NCBI RefSeq assembly: GCF_017876535.1 | Contig: NZ_JAGIOF010000001.1 | Location: 1,240,001 to 1,304,000 of the forward strand | DNA: 64,000 bases | Reading direction: 5' to 3' | Origin: Paeniglutamicibacter kerguelensis | GTDB lineage: Bacteria; Actinomycetota; Actinomycetes; Actinomycetales; Micrococcaceae | Position numbers and translations under genes: made by a program | In this document: in pieces, positions 44,125 through 52,130 of the stretch | How positions within the stretch are numbered: the first letter of the stretch is position 1 | Layout: each line of letters opens with the position of its first letter | Notes under the pieces: model-generated | Seen by the model: only the letters and a program-made list of their open reading frames with translations | Told to the model about the DNA's origin: nothing | Databases searched by the model: none

Positions 44125-44474
44125 GAGAACTCGGCTGAGACTACGCTGCGTTGACACTTGCTCTTTGGGCGGGCAACTCCGGTGCTGTCGTGGCGGAACT
44201 TTCGGAGGTCACGATTGACGGCGATGCGGCCCCGGCCTTCGGGGCCGCATCGCCGATTCCGGGTTCCCGCTGGCAACGAGGATAAAAGCCATTCCCTGGT
44301 CGCCCAAGAATGCGGGTGTTTCCTAGAGCCGGGCGATCCGACCGGGCGTCGTGGTCTCCCTGAACGTGACGTGCCGTCTTAGCGCCTGCCGTGCGGGATT
44401 GGCGATGCGAGGCAGGCCTCGGGGCAACAAGGAAGAGCATGCGCGTTCCCGGAGCGGTGGCCGCATCGGCACGG
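44125..44474. other. Intergenic stretch with a perfect 14-bp hairpin
   Basis: No gene recognised in these 350 bp between convergent genes. GGCGATGCGGCCCC (44220-44233) and GGGGCCGCATCGCC (44241-44254) form a perfect stem with a seven-base loop and probably end transcription from one or both sides; no T-run. Confidence 0.6.
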
Positions 44475-46001
44475 CTATTCCAACGGTGGCTGCGGGGCGT
44501 CGTTCGGCGGGGGAGAAGCCGGTCCGGTGGGAACGGCCGCCTTGGCCGGGTCGTCGGGTCCCTGGTCGAGCCGGAAGGGCGGGTATTCGTCCCGCAGAAG
44601 AAGGGTGTATGCGAGGACGCGGTATATCCACCGGTTGATCCCCATGACCAGGTCGAAGAGCGGGCGCTGGTAGCGGCCGGTGAACAGGAGCATGAAGGCG
44701 GCGATGAGCACCAGGATGCCCAGCAGGGAGAACCCTGCACCGTGCCAATAATCCGATGACCAGTTCCCGTTGACATCCCACGATGACCCGGTGTGGCTGC
44801 CGTTCCATGATGACCAGGCGCTGCCGGTAAATACGGAGACGATGAGCAGCTGGGGGATTGCAAGCAGCCACCATTTGACCAGGACAAGCCCGTGGGAGAG
44901 CTTTTCGGGGTATTCGACGTCGAAGTCGGCGGGGTAGCCGGTGGAGGCGAGGGTGAACGGAGGGTACTTGTCCGTGGCCAGGGCCGAGTAGGCGTAGAAG
45001 GACACCCGCCAGCTCCAGCGCAGGACGCCGACGGCGAACTCGAAGAGGGGGCGCGGGTAGCGGCCGGTGAACAGGATGGCGAATCCGGAAATGATCGTGG
45101 TGATGATGACGGCGAACCACAGGAAGAACAAGATGATGAAATGGGGCACGGCCAGAAGCCACTTGACCAGCCACAGCCAACGGGACAGCTGCGGGTCCAA
45201 GTGCCCGGAAAGCCGTGCGGGGTAGTCCTTCCGTGCGGCCAAGTCCGCGGACGGTTGGCCGGGCGTCCCCGTCCCGGGTGCGCGTGTCCGCCTGCCAAGG
45301 AGGATGGCGCCGAGTGCGATCAGCCCGGCGCCGATGACCAGGGCTATGATTCCACCGATCCACAGGCCGGTGTTGAGCGCCCCGAACAGTTCGGAACGGA
45401 CCGCGGCCTGCACGTTGGCCGTGATCCCGGCACCGGCGTCGGCATTCATGATGACCACGACCCAGTCGCCGCTAGGCAGGTCCACGGTGACCTGCTGGAT
45501 GCCAGGCCCGGACGCGGAGGCGGCCCAGAAGTCCTGCCCGCTCGGCGGGGAGGGGACCGCCGCTCCGGGGACGTCCCGGGACTGGAAGCGGAACGGCGAT
45601 GTTTCCACGCCGGTGATCTCGGTGGTGTGGACGCCGCCGAGGTAACGGTCGACGTCGCTTTTGGGGCCAATGCCGATGAAGACCTGGCCGCCGGGTGCCG
45701 TGGACTCGGCAGCCAGTCGCAGGCTGCCCAAATTGAAGGGAAGTGTGTCGGTGTCGGTCAGGGCGGGTGGAGAGGTCAGTGCGTAGGACGCGGCGGATAA
45801 TTGACGCATCGGGGTGCTGAGATAGCCGTCGGGTCCTTGGCGGGACAGGACAGCGGTCGAGGCAATGCCGCCGATGATCGCACCGAGGCCAACCAGCGCG
45901 AGCAGGACGCCCATCACCAGGGCTACGACGGCGCCCGCGACTCCGCTGCGAACAGTGCCCGGGCCCGGTGTTGTGCCTTCGGTCGTTGGATTGACCGTCA
46001 T
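44475..46001 (-). CDS. Membrane protein with duplicated DUF4389 domain
   Basis: 508 residues from ATG 46001 (another ATG at 46052 is possible). One N-terminal helix (GAVVALVMGVLLALVGLGAI), an extracytoplasmic region of about 150 residues with PSGDWVVVIMNADAG, a second helix, then two DUF4389 units. Each repeats the pattern L..WLxLVKWxLAxPxxxI, helix, LFTGRYxRPLFxxxxGxxRW, helix, YPPF: first copy around SRWLWLVKWLLAVPHFIILF and ILFTGRYPRPLFEF, second around HGLVLVKWWLLAIPQLLIVS and LLFTGRYQRPLFDL. Function unknown. The C-terminus is Pro-rich and cytoplasmic. Confidence 0.88.
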   Translation of the reverse strand: MTVNPTTEGTTPGPGTVRSGVAGAVVALVMGVLLALVGLGAIIGGIASTAVLSRQGPDGYLSTPMRQLSAASYALTSPPALTDTDTLPFNLGSLRLAAESTAPGGQVFIGIGPKSDVDRYLGGVHTTEITGVETSPFRFQSRDVPGAAVPSPPSGQDFWAASASGPGIQQVTVDLPSGDWVVVIMNADAGAGITANVQAAVRSELFGALNTGLWIGGIIALVIGAGLIALGAILLGRRTRAPGTGTPGQPSADLAARKDYPARLSGHLDPQLSRWLWLVKWLLAVPHFIILFFLWFAVIITTIISGFAILFTGRYPRPLFEFAVGVLRWSWRVSFYAYSALATDKYPPFTLASTGYPADFDVEYPEKLSHGLVLVKWWLLAIPQLLIVSVFTGSAWSSWNGSHTGSSWDVNGNWSSDYWHGAGFSLLGILVLIAAFMLLFTGRYQRPLFDLVMGINRWIYRVLAYTLLLRDEYPPFRLDQGPDDPAKAAVPTGPASPPPNDAPQPPLE

Positions 46002-46408
46002 GTCATCACTCGCCTTTGGTGGTTTGCCGCTCTTTCGGAACCATCGACCCACAACCAGGGGTTTGGGTCATCGGCTGTCGACGTGATCGGGTCGATACCG
46101 GGAAGGGATTCGGCCTGGCCTTGCGAGTCCTTAGCCACAGGGTGCATTGCCGTATTGCCACATGGCGGGGGTGGGTCGGGAAGCCCATGTGGAGGGAATT
46201 TCCATGCCCGATGCCGTAATCCTCCGCCGGTACCGGTGACTTTTCAAGGCCTGTGGCCGGGCCGGGCGATCGCCGCCTTCGCCTTCGCTTTCGGCGTCGT
46301 CCCGTTCTCGTTCAGGGGTATCGGGCGGGCCCCTGCTGTGGCGGTTGCCTTGTTCCTGCCGGATGCCGGGGCGCAGCGGGAACATGTCCGAAACGGACGG
46401 TTGACGGT
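46002..46408. other. Intergenic stretch upstream of DUF4389 gene and downstream of lipid kinase
   Basis: About 400 bp in which I recognise no gene, tRNA or strong hairpin. It should include the promoter of the DUF4389 gene and the 3' end of the lipid kinase-glpD-tetR transcript. Confidence 0.4.
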
Positions 46409-47311
46409 TCAGCCAAAAGCAGGGGAATCGGCCGGGACCAAGACCTTGACCGCCCGGGACCCGATCCGGATGGTTGCCGGAAGCGGGCCGGCCATCTCGC
46501 CGTCGGCGTAGATGTTTAGCGGTTTGTTGGCGCTGATTTCCACGGTGTGCCCCCGTGCCGAATCGATGTTGGCCTGCCCAAGGTGGCTGCCCCGGTAGGA
46601 ACGCAGGAATGTCGCCGCAACGCCGAGCGCCGTGGAGCGTCCCAGCGACACCACGTCCAGCAGGCCGTCATCCACCTTCGCCTCAGGGCAGATCCGCAAC
46701 CCGCCGCCGTACTGGCCGACGTTGCCCACGGCGATGAACCACCCCGGGAAGGTGGACGAGCACCCGTCCACGGTGAGCGTGAACCTCACGTTGCGCCAGC
46801 GGGCCAGGGCCTTGAGCCCTCCGTAGAGGTAGGTGAACGGGCCGAGGTTCATCCGGGCACCGTTGCCGTACTCGTTGGCCAGCCCGTCGAACCCGACGTT
46901 TGCCACGCCGAGGTAGGCGCGCCCGTTGACGAGTCCCAGGTCCAGCTCGCGCACCGCAAGGTCGTTGATGCCCCGGACGGCCCTGGCCGGGTCGAGGTCC
47001 AGTCCGAGGCGCCTGATGCTGTCATTGCCCCGGCCGCCCGCCAGCGGCAGCAGGACCGCCCCGGATTCCGCGGCACCGGCCGCCGCCGCCCCCAGGAAAC
47101 CGTCCCCGCCAAGGACCGCCACCAGCGACCCTTTGGCCGCGGAGCGGACCCGTTCGGTGGCCTGTTCGAGGCTGTCGGTGACGGAAACCACCGTGGTGAA
47201 CCCGGCGCCCTCCAGCGCCTCGGCAACCCGCGGCAGCAGTCGCAGCCCGCGGCCGCGTCCCGCCGTCGGGTTGACCAGGAGCAGCACCGTGCCGCCGGCG
47301 AATCCGCTCAT
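46409..47311 (-). CDS. Diacylglycerol/lipid kinase family protein
   Basis: 300 residues; ATG overlaps the glpD stop (ATGA). DAGK catalytic fold: VLLLVNPTAGRGRGLRLLP at the start, VAVLGGDGFLGAAAAG near residue 67 (the usual GGDGT has Phe for Thr), LLPLAGGRGNDSIRRLGLDL near 88 (GGRGND for GTGND), then the beta-sandwich with LGVANVGFDGLANEYG and YADGEMAGPLPATI, the conserved DGE. Members phosphorylate diacylglycerol or related lipids with ATP at the membrane; M. tuberculosis Rv2252 sits in an equivalent gene neighbourhood. The altered motifs are like those of a known actinobacterial subfamily, so activity is not excluded. Confidence 0.85.
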   Translation of the reverse strand: MSGFAGGTVLLLVNPTAGRGRGLRLLPRVAEALEGAGFTTVVSVTDSLEQATERVRSAAKGSLVAVLGGDGFLGAAAAGAAESGAVLLPLAGGRGNDSIRRLGLDLDPARAVRGINDLAVRELDLGLVNGRAYLGVANVGFDGLANEYGNGARMNLGPFTYLYGGLKALARWRNVRFTLTVDGCSSTFPGWFIAVGNVGQYGGGLRICPEAKVDDGLLDVVSLGRSTALGVAATFLRSYRGSHLGQANIDSARGHTVEISANKPLNIYADGEMAGPLPATIRIGSRAVKVLVPADSPAFG

Positions 47312-48915
47312 TTCACGGTTCCTTCACTGCGCATTCCATCACTGCGCGTTCCTTCGCTGCGCGCGTCGAGGCCGATCGCCAAGATGCGTGCCGCCCGTTC
47401 GCGGGCCCTGTCCGCGTCCTCGGGCACCAGGGCAAGCCGGGTGCGCCTGTCCAGCAGGTCGTCGATGCTCGCGGCGCCCTCCGCCCGCACCGCGAAGAGA
47501 AGCTCGGCTCCCGTGATCTCCGTTCCCTCGAAGACCGGTTCCGCCAACAGCGGGTCCTCCCGGGCGAACCGGTGCACGGTTTCCGCCTCCGTCCCGTACT
47601 TTCGGATGAGCCGGGCCGGCGCGTCGAGTGCCTTGAGTTCCTTTCGGCGGGCCGCGCCCACCAGCGGCAGGTTCCTGGTGCGGCTCTTCTGGGTGGAGCC
47701 GAGCCGGACGACCACCGCGTCGACAGCGTCCTGGGCCATCCGCCGGTAGGTGGTGAGTTTGCCGCCCACCACCGTGACCGGCTGCCCCGGGATGTCGGTC
47801 ACCAGGTGCCGCCGGGAAATGTCCGCCGTGCCTTCCCTGCCGTTTGCGTGTTTGCCGCGCACCAGCGGGCGCAGTCCGGCAAAGGAGCCCACGACGTCGG
47901 CGCGGGTCAACGGAACGGCCAGCGCGGTGTTGACGACCCCCAGCAGGAAGTCGATGTCGTGTTCCGGCACGGCGGGTCGGTGGCCGTCGGAATGGCGGTC
48001 TTCCTCGTCCGTCAACCCGATGTAGACGAGCCCCGTGGGCTGCGGCAGCACAATCACGTACCTGCCGAAATGCCCCGGGATCTGGACGGTGTGCGCGGCA
48101 TGGGGGTTGCCCAGCCGCGCGGAACGCACCACCAGGTGGGTCCCGCGGCTGGGGGTCAGCTCGAGGTTCTCGTTGAAGCCGGCCGCCCAGACGCCGGTGG
48201 CGTTCACCACGGCCCGCGCGGTGATCCGGACCGGATCGCCGGTCCGCGTGTCGGTCGCGGTCACGGAGGTGGAATCCATGGCCGTTGCCCTCACGTCTCG
48301 CATCACGTGCGCACCTAGCCCGGCGGCCGTGCGCAGCACACCGAGCACCAGTCGGGCGTCGTCAAAGACCTGGCCGTCCCAGTAGAGCAGCCCGCGCCGC
48401 AGGCTCTTGGCCTCCAGCGCCGGGACCATGGCGGAGACTGCCTGGCTGGAGAGCAGCTGCGGGCGCGGGAGCGTGGTGCTGCGCAATCCCGAGGCCCGGC
48501 GCAGCAGGTCGTAGACCACCACGCCGGCCCCGGCGACCACGGCCTCGTGGGCGGGGGAGTCCTTGGCGTCGGGGATGATGAAACCCAGCGGGTGGACCAA
48601 GTGCGGGGCGATGGTCTGCATCAGCCAGCGGCGCTCCACCGCGGATTCCCAGGCGACCGGGAAGTCGGCCTTGGTGAGGTAGCGCAACCCGCCGTGGACA
48701 AGCTTGGAACTGTAGCCGCTGGTTCCGGAGCCGAAGTCGTTGCTTTCGACCAGCGCCACGCTCAACCCCCGGCTCACCGCGTCCAGTGCCACGCCGGCCC
48801 CGGTGATGCCGCCGCCCACCACGGCCACGTCCACGGTGTTGGCCGCGACGTGCCCCAGCGCACGCGAACGTGTTGCGTCGTTGATCCACGTCTTGTCGGT
48901 ATACGTCGCTGTCAT
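47308..48915 (-). CDS. glpD: FAD-dependent glycerol-3-phosphate dehydrogenase
   Basis: 535 residues; ATG four bases into the end of tetR. FAD-binding VAVVGGGITGAGVALDAVSR at about 29-48, ESNDFGSGTSGYSSKLVHGG and LRYLTKADFPVAWES, SRGTHLVVRSARL, then the GlpD C-terminal helical domain with LPLVGAARRKELKALDAPAR and a final DAxRARERAARI part. Converts sn-glycerol-3-phosphate to dihydroxyacetone phosphate at the membrane, passing electrons to quinone. No glpF or glpK nearby, so a role in phospholipid-derived glycerol phosphate or in supplying DHAP to the divergent lipid genes is likely (inference). Confidence 0.95.
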   Translation of the reverse strand: MTATYTDKTWINDATRSRALGHVAANTVDVAVVGGGITGAGVALDAVSRGLSVALVESNDFGSGTSGYSSKLVHGGLRYLTKADFPVAWESAVERRWLMQTIAPHLVHPLGFIIPDAKDSPAHEAVVAGAGVVVYDLLRRASGLRSTTLPRPQLLSSQAVSAMVPALEAKSLRRGLLYWDGQVFDDARLVLGVLRTAAGLGAHVMRDVRATAMDSTSVTATDTRTGDPVRITARAVVNATGVWAAGFNENLELTPSRGTHLVVRSARLGNPHAAHTVQIPGHFGRYVIVLPQPTGLVYIGLTDEEDRHSDGHRPAVPEHDIDFLLGVVNTALAVPLTRADVVGSFAGLRPLVRGKHANGREGTADISRRHLVTDIPGQPVTVVGGKLTTYRRMAQDAVDAVVVRLGSTQKSRTRNLPLVGAARRKELKALDAPARLIRKYGTEAETVHRFAREDPLLAEPVFEGTEITGAELLFAVRAEGAASIDDLLDRRTRLALVPEDADRARERAARILAIGLDARSEGTRSDGMRSEGTVK

Positions 48916-49502
48916 GATGCACTCCCGGGGGTCAGGTACCGCTCAAGCATTTTCCGCACTTCGGCCAGGGATTCCTCGAAGGTGCCGAGTTTCAGCAGGA
49001 CCTTCGAGGACAGCGCCACGCCCTGCAGTGCCAGCAGCAGCGTGGTTGCGGTGCCGGGGCCCGCCTCGACGCTCCCGTCGGAGGTTCCGAGCTCGATCAG
49101 CGAGCGGATCTGTTCAAGGATCAGTTGCTGGCTCGAACCGAACCTGTCAGTCACGTAGGGGATCAGGAACTCGGGGTCGCGCTCGCCGATGGAGGCCAGC
49201 AGCGGCGAGGTGGCGAACACCTTCACGCTTTCCACGGCGAAGTGGACAAGCTGCTCGCGCCCGGTCCCCTCGGGGGTCCCGGTGCGCAGGGTTGCCGCGT
49301 GGGAGCGGAACTCGCGGGTGAGGGTCTGCAGGACCGCGTTCTCCACCGAACCCATGCGCCGGTAGAACGTCATGCGGGAAACCCCCGCCCGTTCGGCGAT
49401 GTCATTGGCGGTGGTGCGCCGCACGCCGTGGAGGATCACCGAGTCCCGGGTGGCGGTGAGCAACTTTTCGTCGCTTTGCATGATGGTACGTTGTGACGAC
49501 AT
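48912..49502 (-). CDS. TetR family regulator of the glycerolipid locus
   Basis: 196 residues from ATG 49502; a second ATG at 49481 is possible. Helix-turn-helix: ATRDSVILHGVRRTTANDIA and ERAGVSRMTFYRRMGSVENA at residues about 18-58; C-terminal helical domain with a long hydrophobic pocket (TTLLLALQGVALSSKVLL). First gene of a tetR-glpD-kinase operon with four-base overlaps, divergent from the AGPS-like gene with only 17 bp between starts. A GATACA element 9 bases before ATG 49502 suggests a leaderless message. The palindrome at 49492-49510 is its likely operator. Confidence 0.9.
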   Translation of the reverse strand: MSSQRTIMQSDEKLLTATRDSVILHGVRRTTANDIAERAGVSRMTFYRRMGSVENAVLQTLTREFRSHAATLRTGTPEGTGREQLVHFAVESVKVFATSPLLASIGERDPEFLIPYVTDRFGSSQQLILEQIRSLIELGTSDGSVEAGPGTATTLLLALQGVALSSKVLLKLGTFEESLAEVRKMLERYLTPGSAS

Positions 49503-49510
49503 GTGTCACA
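49492..49510. promoter_or_regulatory. Palindromic operator between divergent tetR and AGPS-like genes
   Basis: TGTGAC-GACATGT-GTCACA is a perfect inverted repeat with 6-bp arms; TTGTGAC...GTCACAC adds one less symmetrical pair. It overlaps the tetR start and lies 10 bases before the start of the AGPS-like gene, so one bound TetR dimer could control both directions. Confidence 0.6.
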
Positions 49511-49519
49511 CTGTATCCC

Positions 49520-51196
49520 ATGGTGACGCACATTACAGAGGAAATTCCCCGCTCGGTTTGGTACGGCTGGGGAGACCCGGCCCGGGCACGGCCGCTGGGG
49601 GCCGGCGCGCTTGGCTATCTGCGCAACACGCTCGGCCTCTCCGGCGTGGAGCCGAACAACCCTCCGGTCGATTTCTCCGCCGTCCGGGTGGGCGCAAGCC
49701 AAATCGACGACGAGACGCTGGCCGAACTCCGGGTCATCAGCGGAGCCGTACACGTCTCCACCGAGGACTCCGAACGCATCCTGCACTCGGGCGGGAAAAG
49801 CACGCCGGACCTGATGCGGCTGCGCGCCGGAGACGCCCTGGCCGCCCCGGACGCGGTGGTCTTCCCCGGCGACGCCGGGGAGATCCGGGAGATCCTGGCG
49901 CTGTGCGTCAGGCGCGGGATCGCGGTGGTGACCTTCGGCGGCGGAACCTCGGTGGTCGGCGGCGTCGACCCGGTCCGGGCAGGCTTCGCCGGGGTGGTCA
50001 CCCTTGACATGCGCCGCATGGACAAGCTGCTGCACATCGACCCGGTCTCCCGCACCGCCACGCTCGAGGCCGGGATGCGGGGGCCGGGGATCGAGGCCGC
50101 GCTGCAGGCCCACGGGTTCACGCTCGGCCATTTCCCGCAGAGCCACCAAGAGGCAACGCTCGGCGGCTACGTGGCGACCCGATCCGCCGGCCAGGCCTCC
50201 ACCGGATACGGCAGGCCGGAAAACCTGGTCAAGTCGGTCCGCCTGGAAACCCCCGTCGGGCCCTTTGAGCTCGGCTCCTCCGCCCCGGGCAGCGCCGCCG
50301 GCCCGAAGCTGCTCGACGTCGTCGTGGGGAGCGAGGGCATCCTCGGGGTGATCACCTCCGCCACGCTGAAGATCTCCCCGGTGCCCGCGCACAAGTCCTA
50401 CGGCGCCTGGTCGTTCCCGTCCTTCGAGGCCGGGGCCCGTGCCATGCGCCGGCTGGAGCAGGACGGCGTCCGCGGCGACATGCCCCACGTATGCAGGCTC
50501 AGCGACACCGACGAGACCGCCGCGACCTTCAAGCTCGGCGGCTGGAAAACCGGCCTGCTCTCGCGCTACCTTCGCCTGCGCGGGCAGCGAACCCCAGCGC
50601 TTGCCCTCTTTGTCTGGGAGGGCGACGCCCACGAGACCAAGGCGCGCAAGCGGCGCAGCGCCCGCATCATGCGCCGCGCCGGTGGTCGGCCGCTGGGCCC
50701 GATGCCCGCCACCGCCTGGGAACACGGCCGGTTCAGCGCGCCCTACCTGCGCGACGAACTGCTCACCCGCGGCGTCTACGTCGAGACCCTCGAAACGGCC
50801 GCAACCTGGAGCGACCTGGGCAAGACCCATGCGGCGGTTCGTTCCTCCATCCTCGAGGCCCTTGAGGAAGGCGGCGGCAGCGGGTACGTCCAAACGCACA
50901 TCTCCCACGTTTACCCCGACGGCGCCTCGCTCTACTACACGTTCCTGGGCGGGCTCGAGCAAGACGGCCTGGCACAAAACGCGAGGGTCAAGGGCGCCGC
51001 GTCCCGGGCCATCGTCGCGGCAGGGGCCACCATCACCCACCACCACGCAGTGGGTTCCGAGCACTCGCCGTACCTGGGTGCCGAGATCGGCGAACTCGGC
51101 ATCAAGGTGCTTCGCGGCATCAAGGACACCCTGGATCCGAGCGGCATCATGAACCCCGGAAAACTCATCCCTGCAGCAACGGAGGAACAAGCATGA
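49520..51196 (+). CDS. Alkyldihydroxyacetonephosphate synthase-like FAD-binding protein
   Basis: 558 residues from ATG 49520, which lies just outside the palindrome; an in-frame GTG at 49493 is within it. Domain order is that of AGPS: a short N-terminal segment (YGWGDPARARPLGAGALGYL), the FAD_binding_4 module with VVFPGDAGEIREILALCVRR, VTFGGGTSVVGGVDPV and FPQSHQEATLGGYVATRSAG followed by GYGRPENLV, then the cap with QTHISHVYPDGASLYYTFLG and the C-terminal THHHAVGSEHSPYLGAEIG (the His triplet of alkyl-DHAP synthases) and DTLDPSGIMNPGKLI. AGPS swaps an acyl for an alkyl group on acyl-DHAP in ether-lipid synthesis; M. tuberculosis Rv2251 is a similar protein. The actual substrate in bacteria is not settled. 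Confidence 0.88.
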   Translation: MVTHITEEIPRSVWYGWGDPARARPLGAGALGYLRNTLGLSGVEPNNPPVDFSAVRVGASQIDDETLAELRVISGAVHVSTEDSERILHSGGKSTPDLMRLRAGDALAAPDAVVFPGDAGEIREILALCVRRGIAVVTFGGGTSVVGGVDPVRAGFAGVVTLDMRRMDKLLHIDPVSRTATLEAGMRGPGIEAALQAHGFTLGHFPQSHQEATLGGYVATRSAGQASTGYGRPENLVKSVRLETPVGPFELGSSAPGSAAGPKLLDVVVGSEGILGVITSATLKISPVPAHKSYGAWSFPSFEAGARAMRRLEQDGVRGDMPHVCRLSDTDETAATFKLGGWKTGLLSRYLRLRGQRTPALALFVWEGDAHETKARKRRSARIMRRAGGRPLGPMPATAWEHGRFSAPYLRDELLTRGVYVETLETAATWSDLGKTHAAVRSSILEALEEGGGSGYVQTHISHVYPDGASLYYTFLGGLEQDGLAQNARVKGAASRAIVAAGATITHHHAVGSEHSPYLGAEIGELGIKVLRGIKDTLDPSGIMNPGKLIPAATEEQA

Positions 51197-52026
51197 GCAA
51201 GACCATCGGATCCCTGGCCGGATCCACCATCCTGATCACCGGTGCCGCCATGGGGATGGGCAAGATGTACGCCCGCCTCGCCGTGGAGGACAACGCGAGC
51301 CGCGTCATCCTCTGGGACGTGAACGCCGAGCTGCTGGAGGCGACCGCCCGCGAGCTGGAGGGCAGGGGGTCCCAAATCCACACCCAGGTGGTGGACGTCA
51401 GCAGGCTGGAAGTGATCGAGCGCGCCGCCGAGAAGACCCGGGCGGAGGCCGGGTCCCCGGACATCCTGATCAACAACGCGGGAATCGTGCGCGGCAAGTA
51501 CTTCTGGGAACACGACCAGCGCACCGACATCGCCGCCACCATGAACATCAACACGCTGGCCCTGATGCACATCACCCGCGAGTTCCTGCCCGCCATGATC
51601 GAACGCGGGCGCACCAGCCGGATCGTGAACGTCGCCTCCGCCGCCGGACTGCTGGCCAATCCCCGGATGAGCATCTACTCCTCCTCCAAGTGGGCGGTCG
51701 TCGGCTGGAGCGATTCGCTGCGGCTCGAACTCATCCAGGCCGGCCACAAGCATGTCGCCGTGACGACCTTCTGCCCGTCCTACATCAACACCGGCATGTT
51801 CAAGGGCGCCCGCGGTCCGCTGCTGACCCCCATGCTGGAACCCGAGGCGGTGACCCAGCGCGTGTGGCGGGCGATGAAGGAGGGAACTCCCATGCTCATG
51901 ATGCCGTGGACGGTGAAGCTGAGCACCGCGCTGCGCGGGGTGCTGCCGCTGGCGGCCTGGGACGCGGTTGCCGGGCGCGTTTTCGGCGTCTACAAGTCGA
52001 TGGAGCATTTCACCGGCCGCCAGTAG
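51193..52026 (+). CDS. Short-chain dehydrogenase/reductase coupled to the AGPS-like gene
   Basis: 277 residues; ATG overlaps the previous stop (ATGA) and is preceded by GGAGG. Classical SDR: cofactor loop STILITGAAMGMGKMYARLA at residues 11-30, DILINNAGIVRGKYF near 95, catalytic Ser in VNVASAAGLL and YSSSKWAVVGWSDSL (Tyr-x-x-x-Lys) near 160. Acidic residue after beta-2 (LWDVNAE) suggests NAD(H). The C-terminal 60 residues with PWTVKLSTALRGVLPLAAWD are hydrophobic and amphipathic, as in SDRs acting on lipids at the membrane. Position suggests reduction of the keto group of an alkyl- or acyl-DHAP (inference). Confidence 0.88.
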   Translation: MSKTIGSLAGSTILITGAAMGMGKMYARLAVEDNASRVILWDVNAELLEATARELEGRGSQIHTQVVDVSRLEVIERAAEKTRAEAGSPDILINNAGIVRGKYFWEHDQRTDIAATMNINTLALMHITREFLPAMIERGRTSRIVNVASAAGLLANPRMSIYSSSKWAVVGWSDSLRLELIQAGHKHVAVTTFCPSYINTGMFKGARGPLLTPMLEPEAVTQRVWRAMKEGTPMLMMPWTVKLSTALRGVLPLAAWDAVAGRVFGVYKSMEHFTGRQ

Positions 52027-52130
52027 GGGAGCCGGGCGGCCCCCTAGCCAACCTCCGGCCACCGGGGATAGCGTCGGATGCAAACGGGTCCGGAAAACCC
52101 CCGTGCCCGATGACTACGAAAGGCCAGGCC

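Noticed and set aside
38932-44157. A 1,741-codon minus-strand open frame opposite the iron operon and the VOC gene
   Set aside because: It is antisense to five well-supported genes; the sequence is Gln/His/Arg/Gly-rich and featureless, as expected for the complement of high-GC codons.
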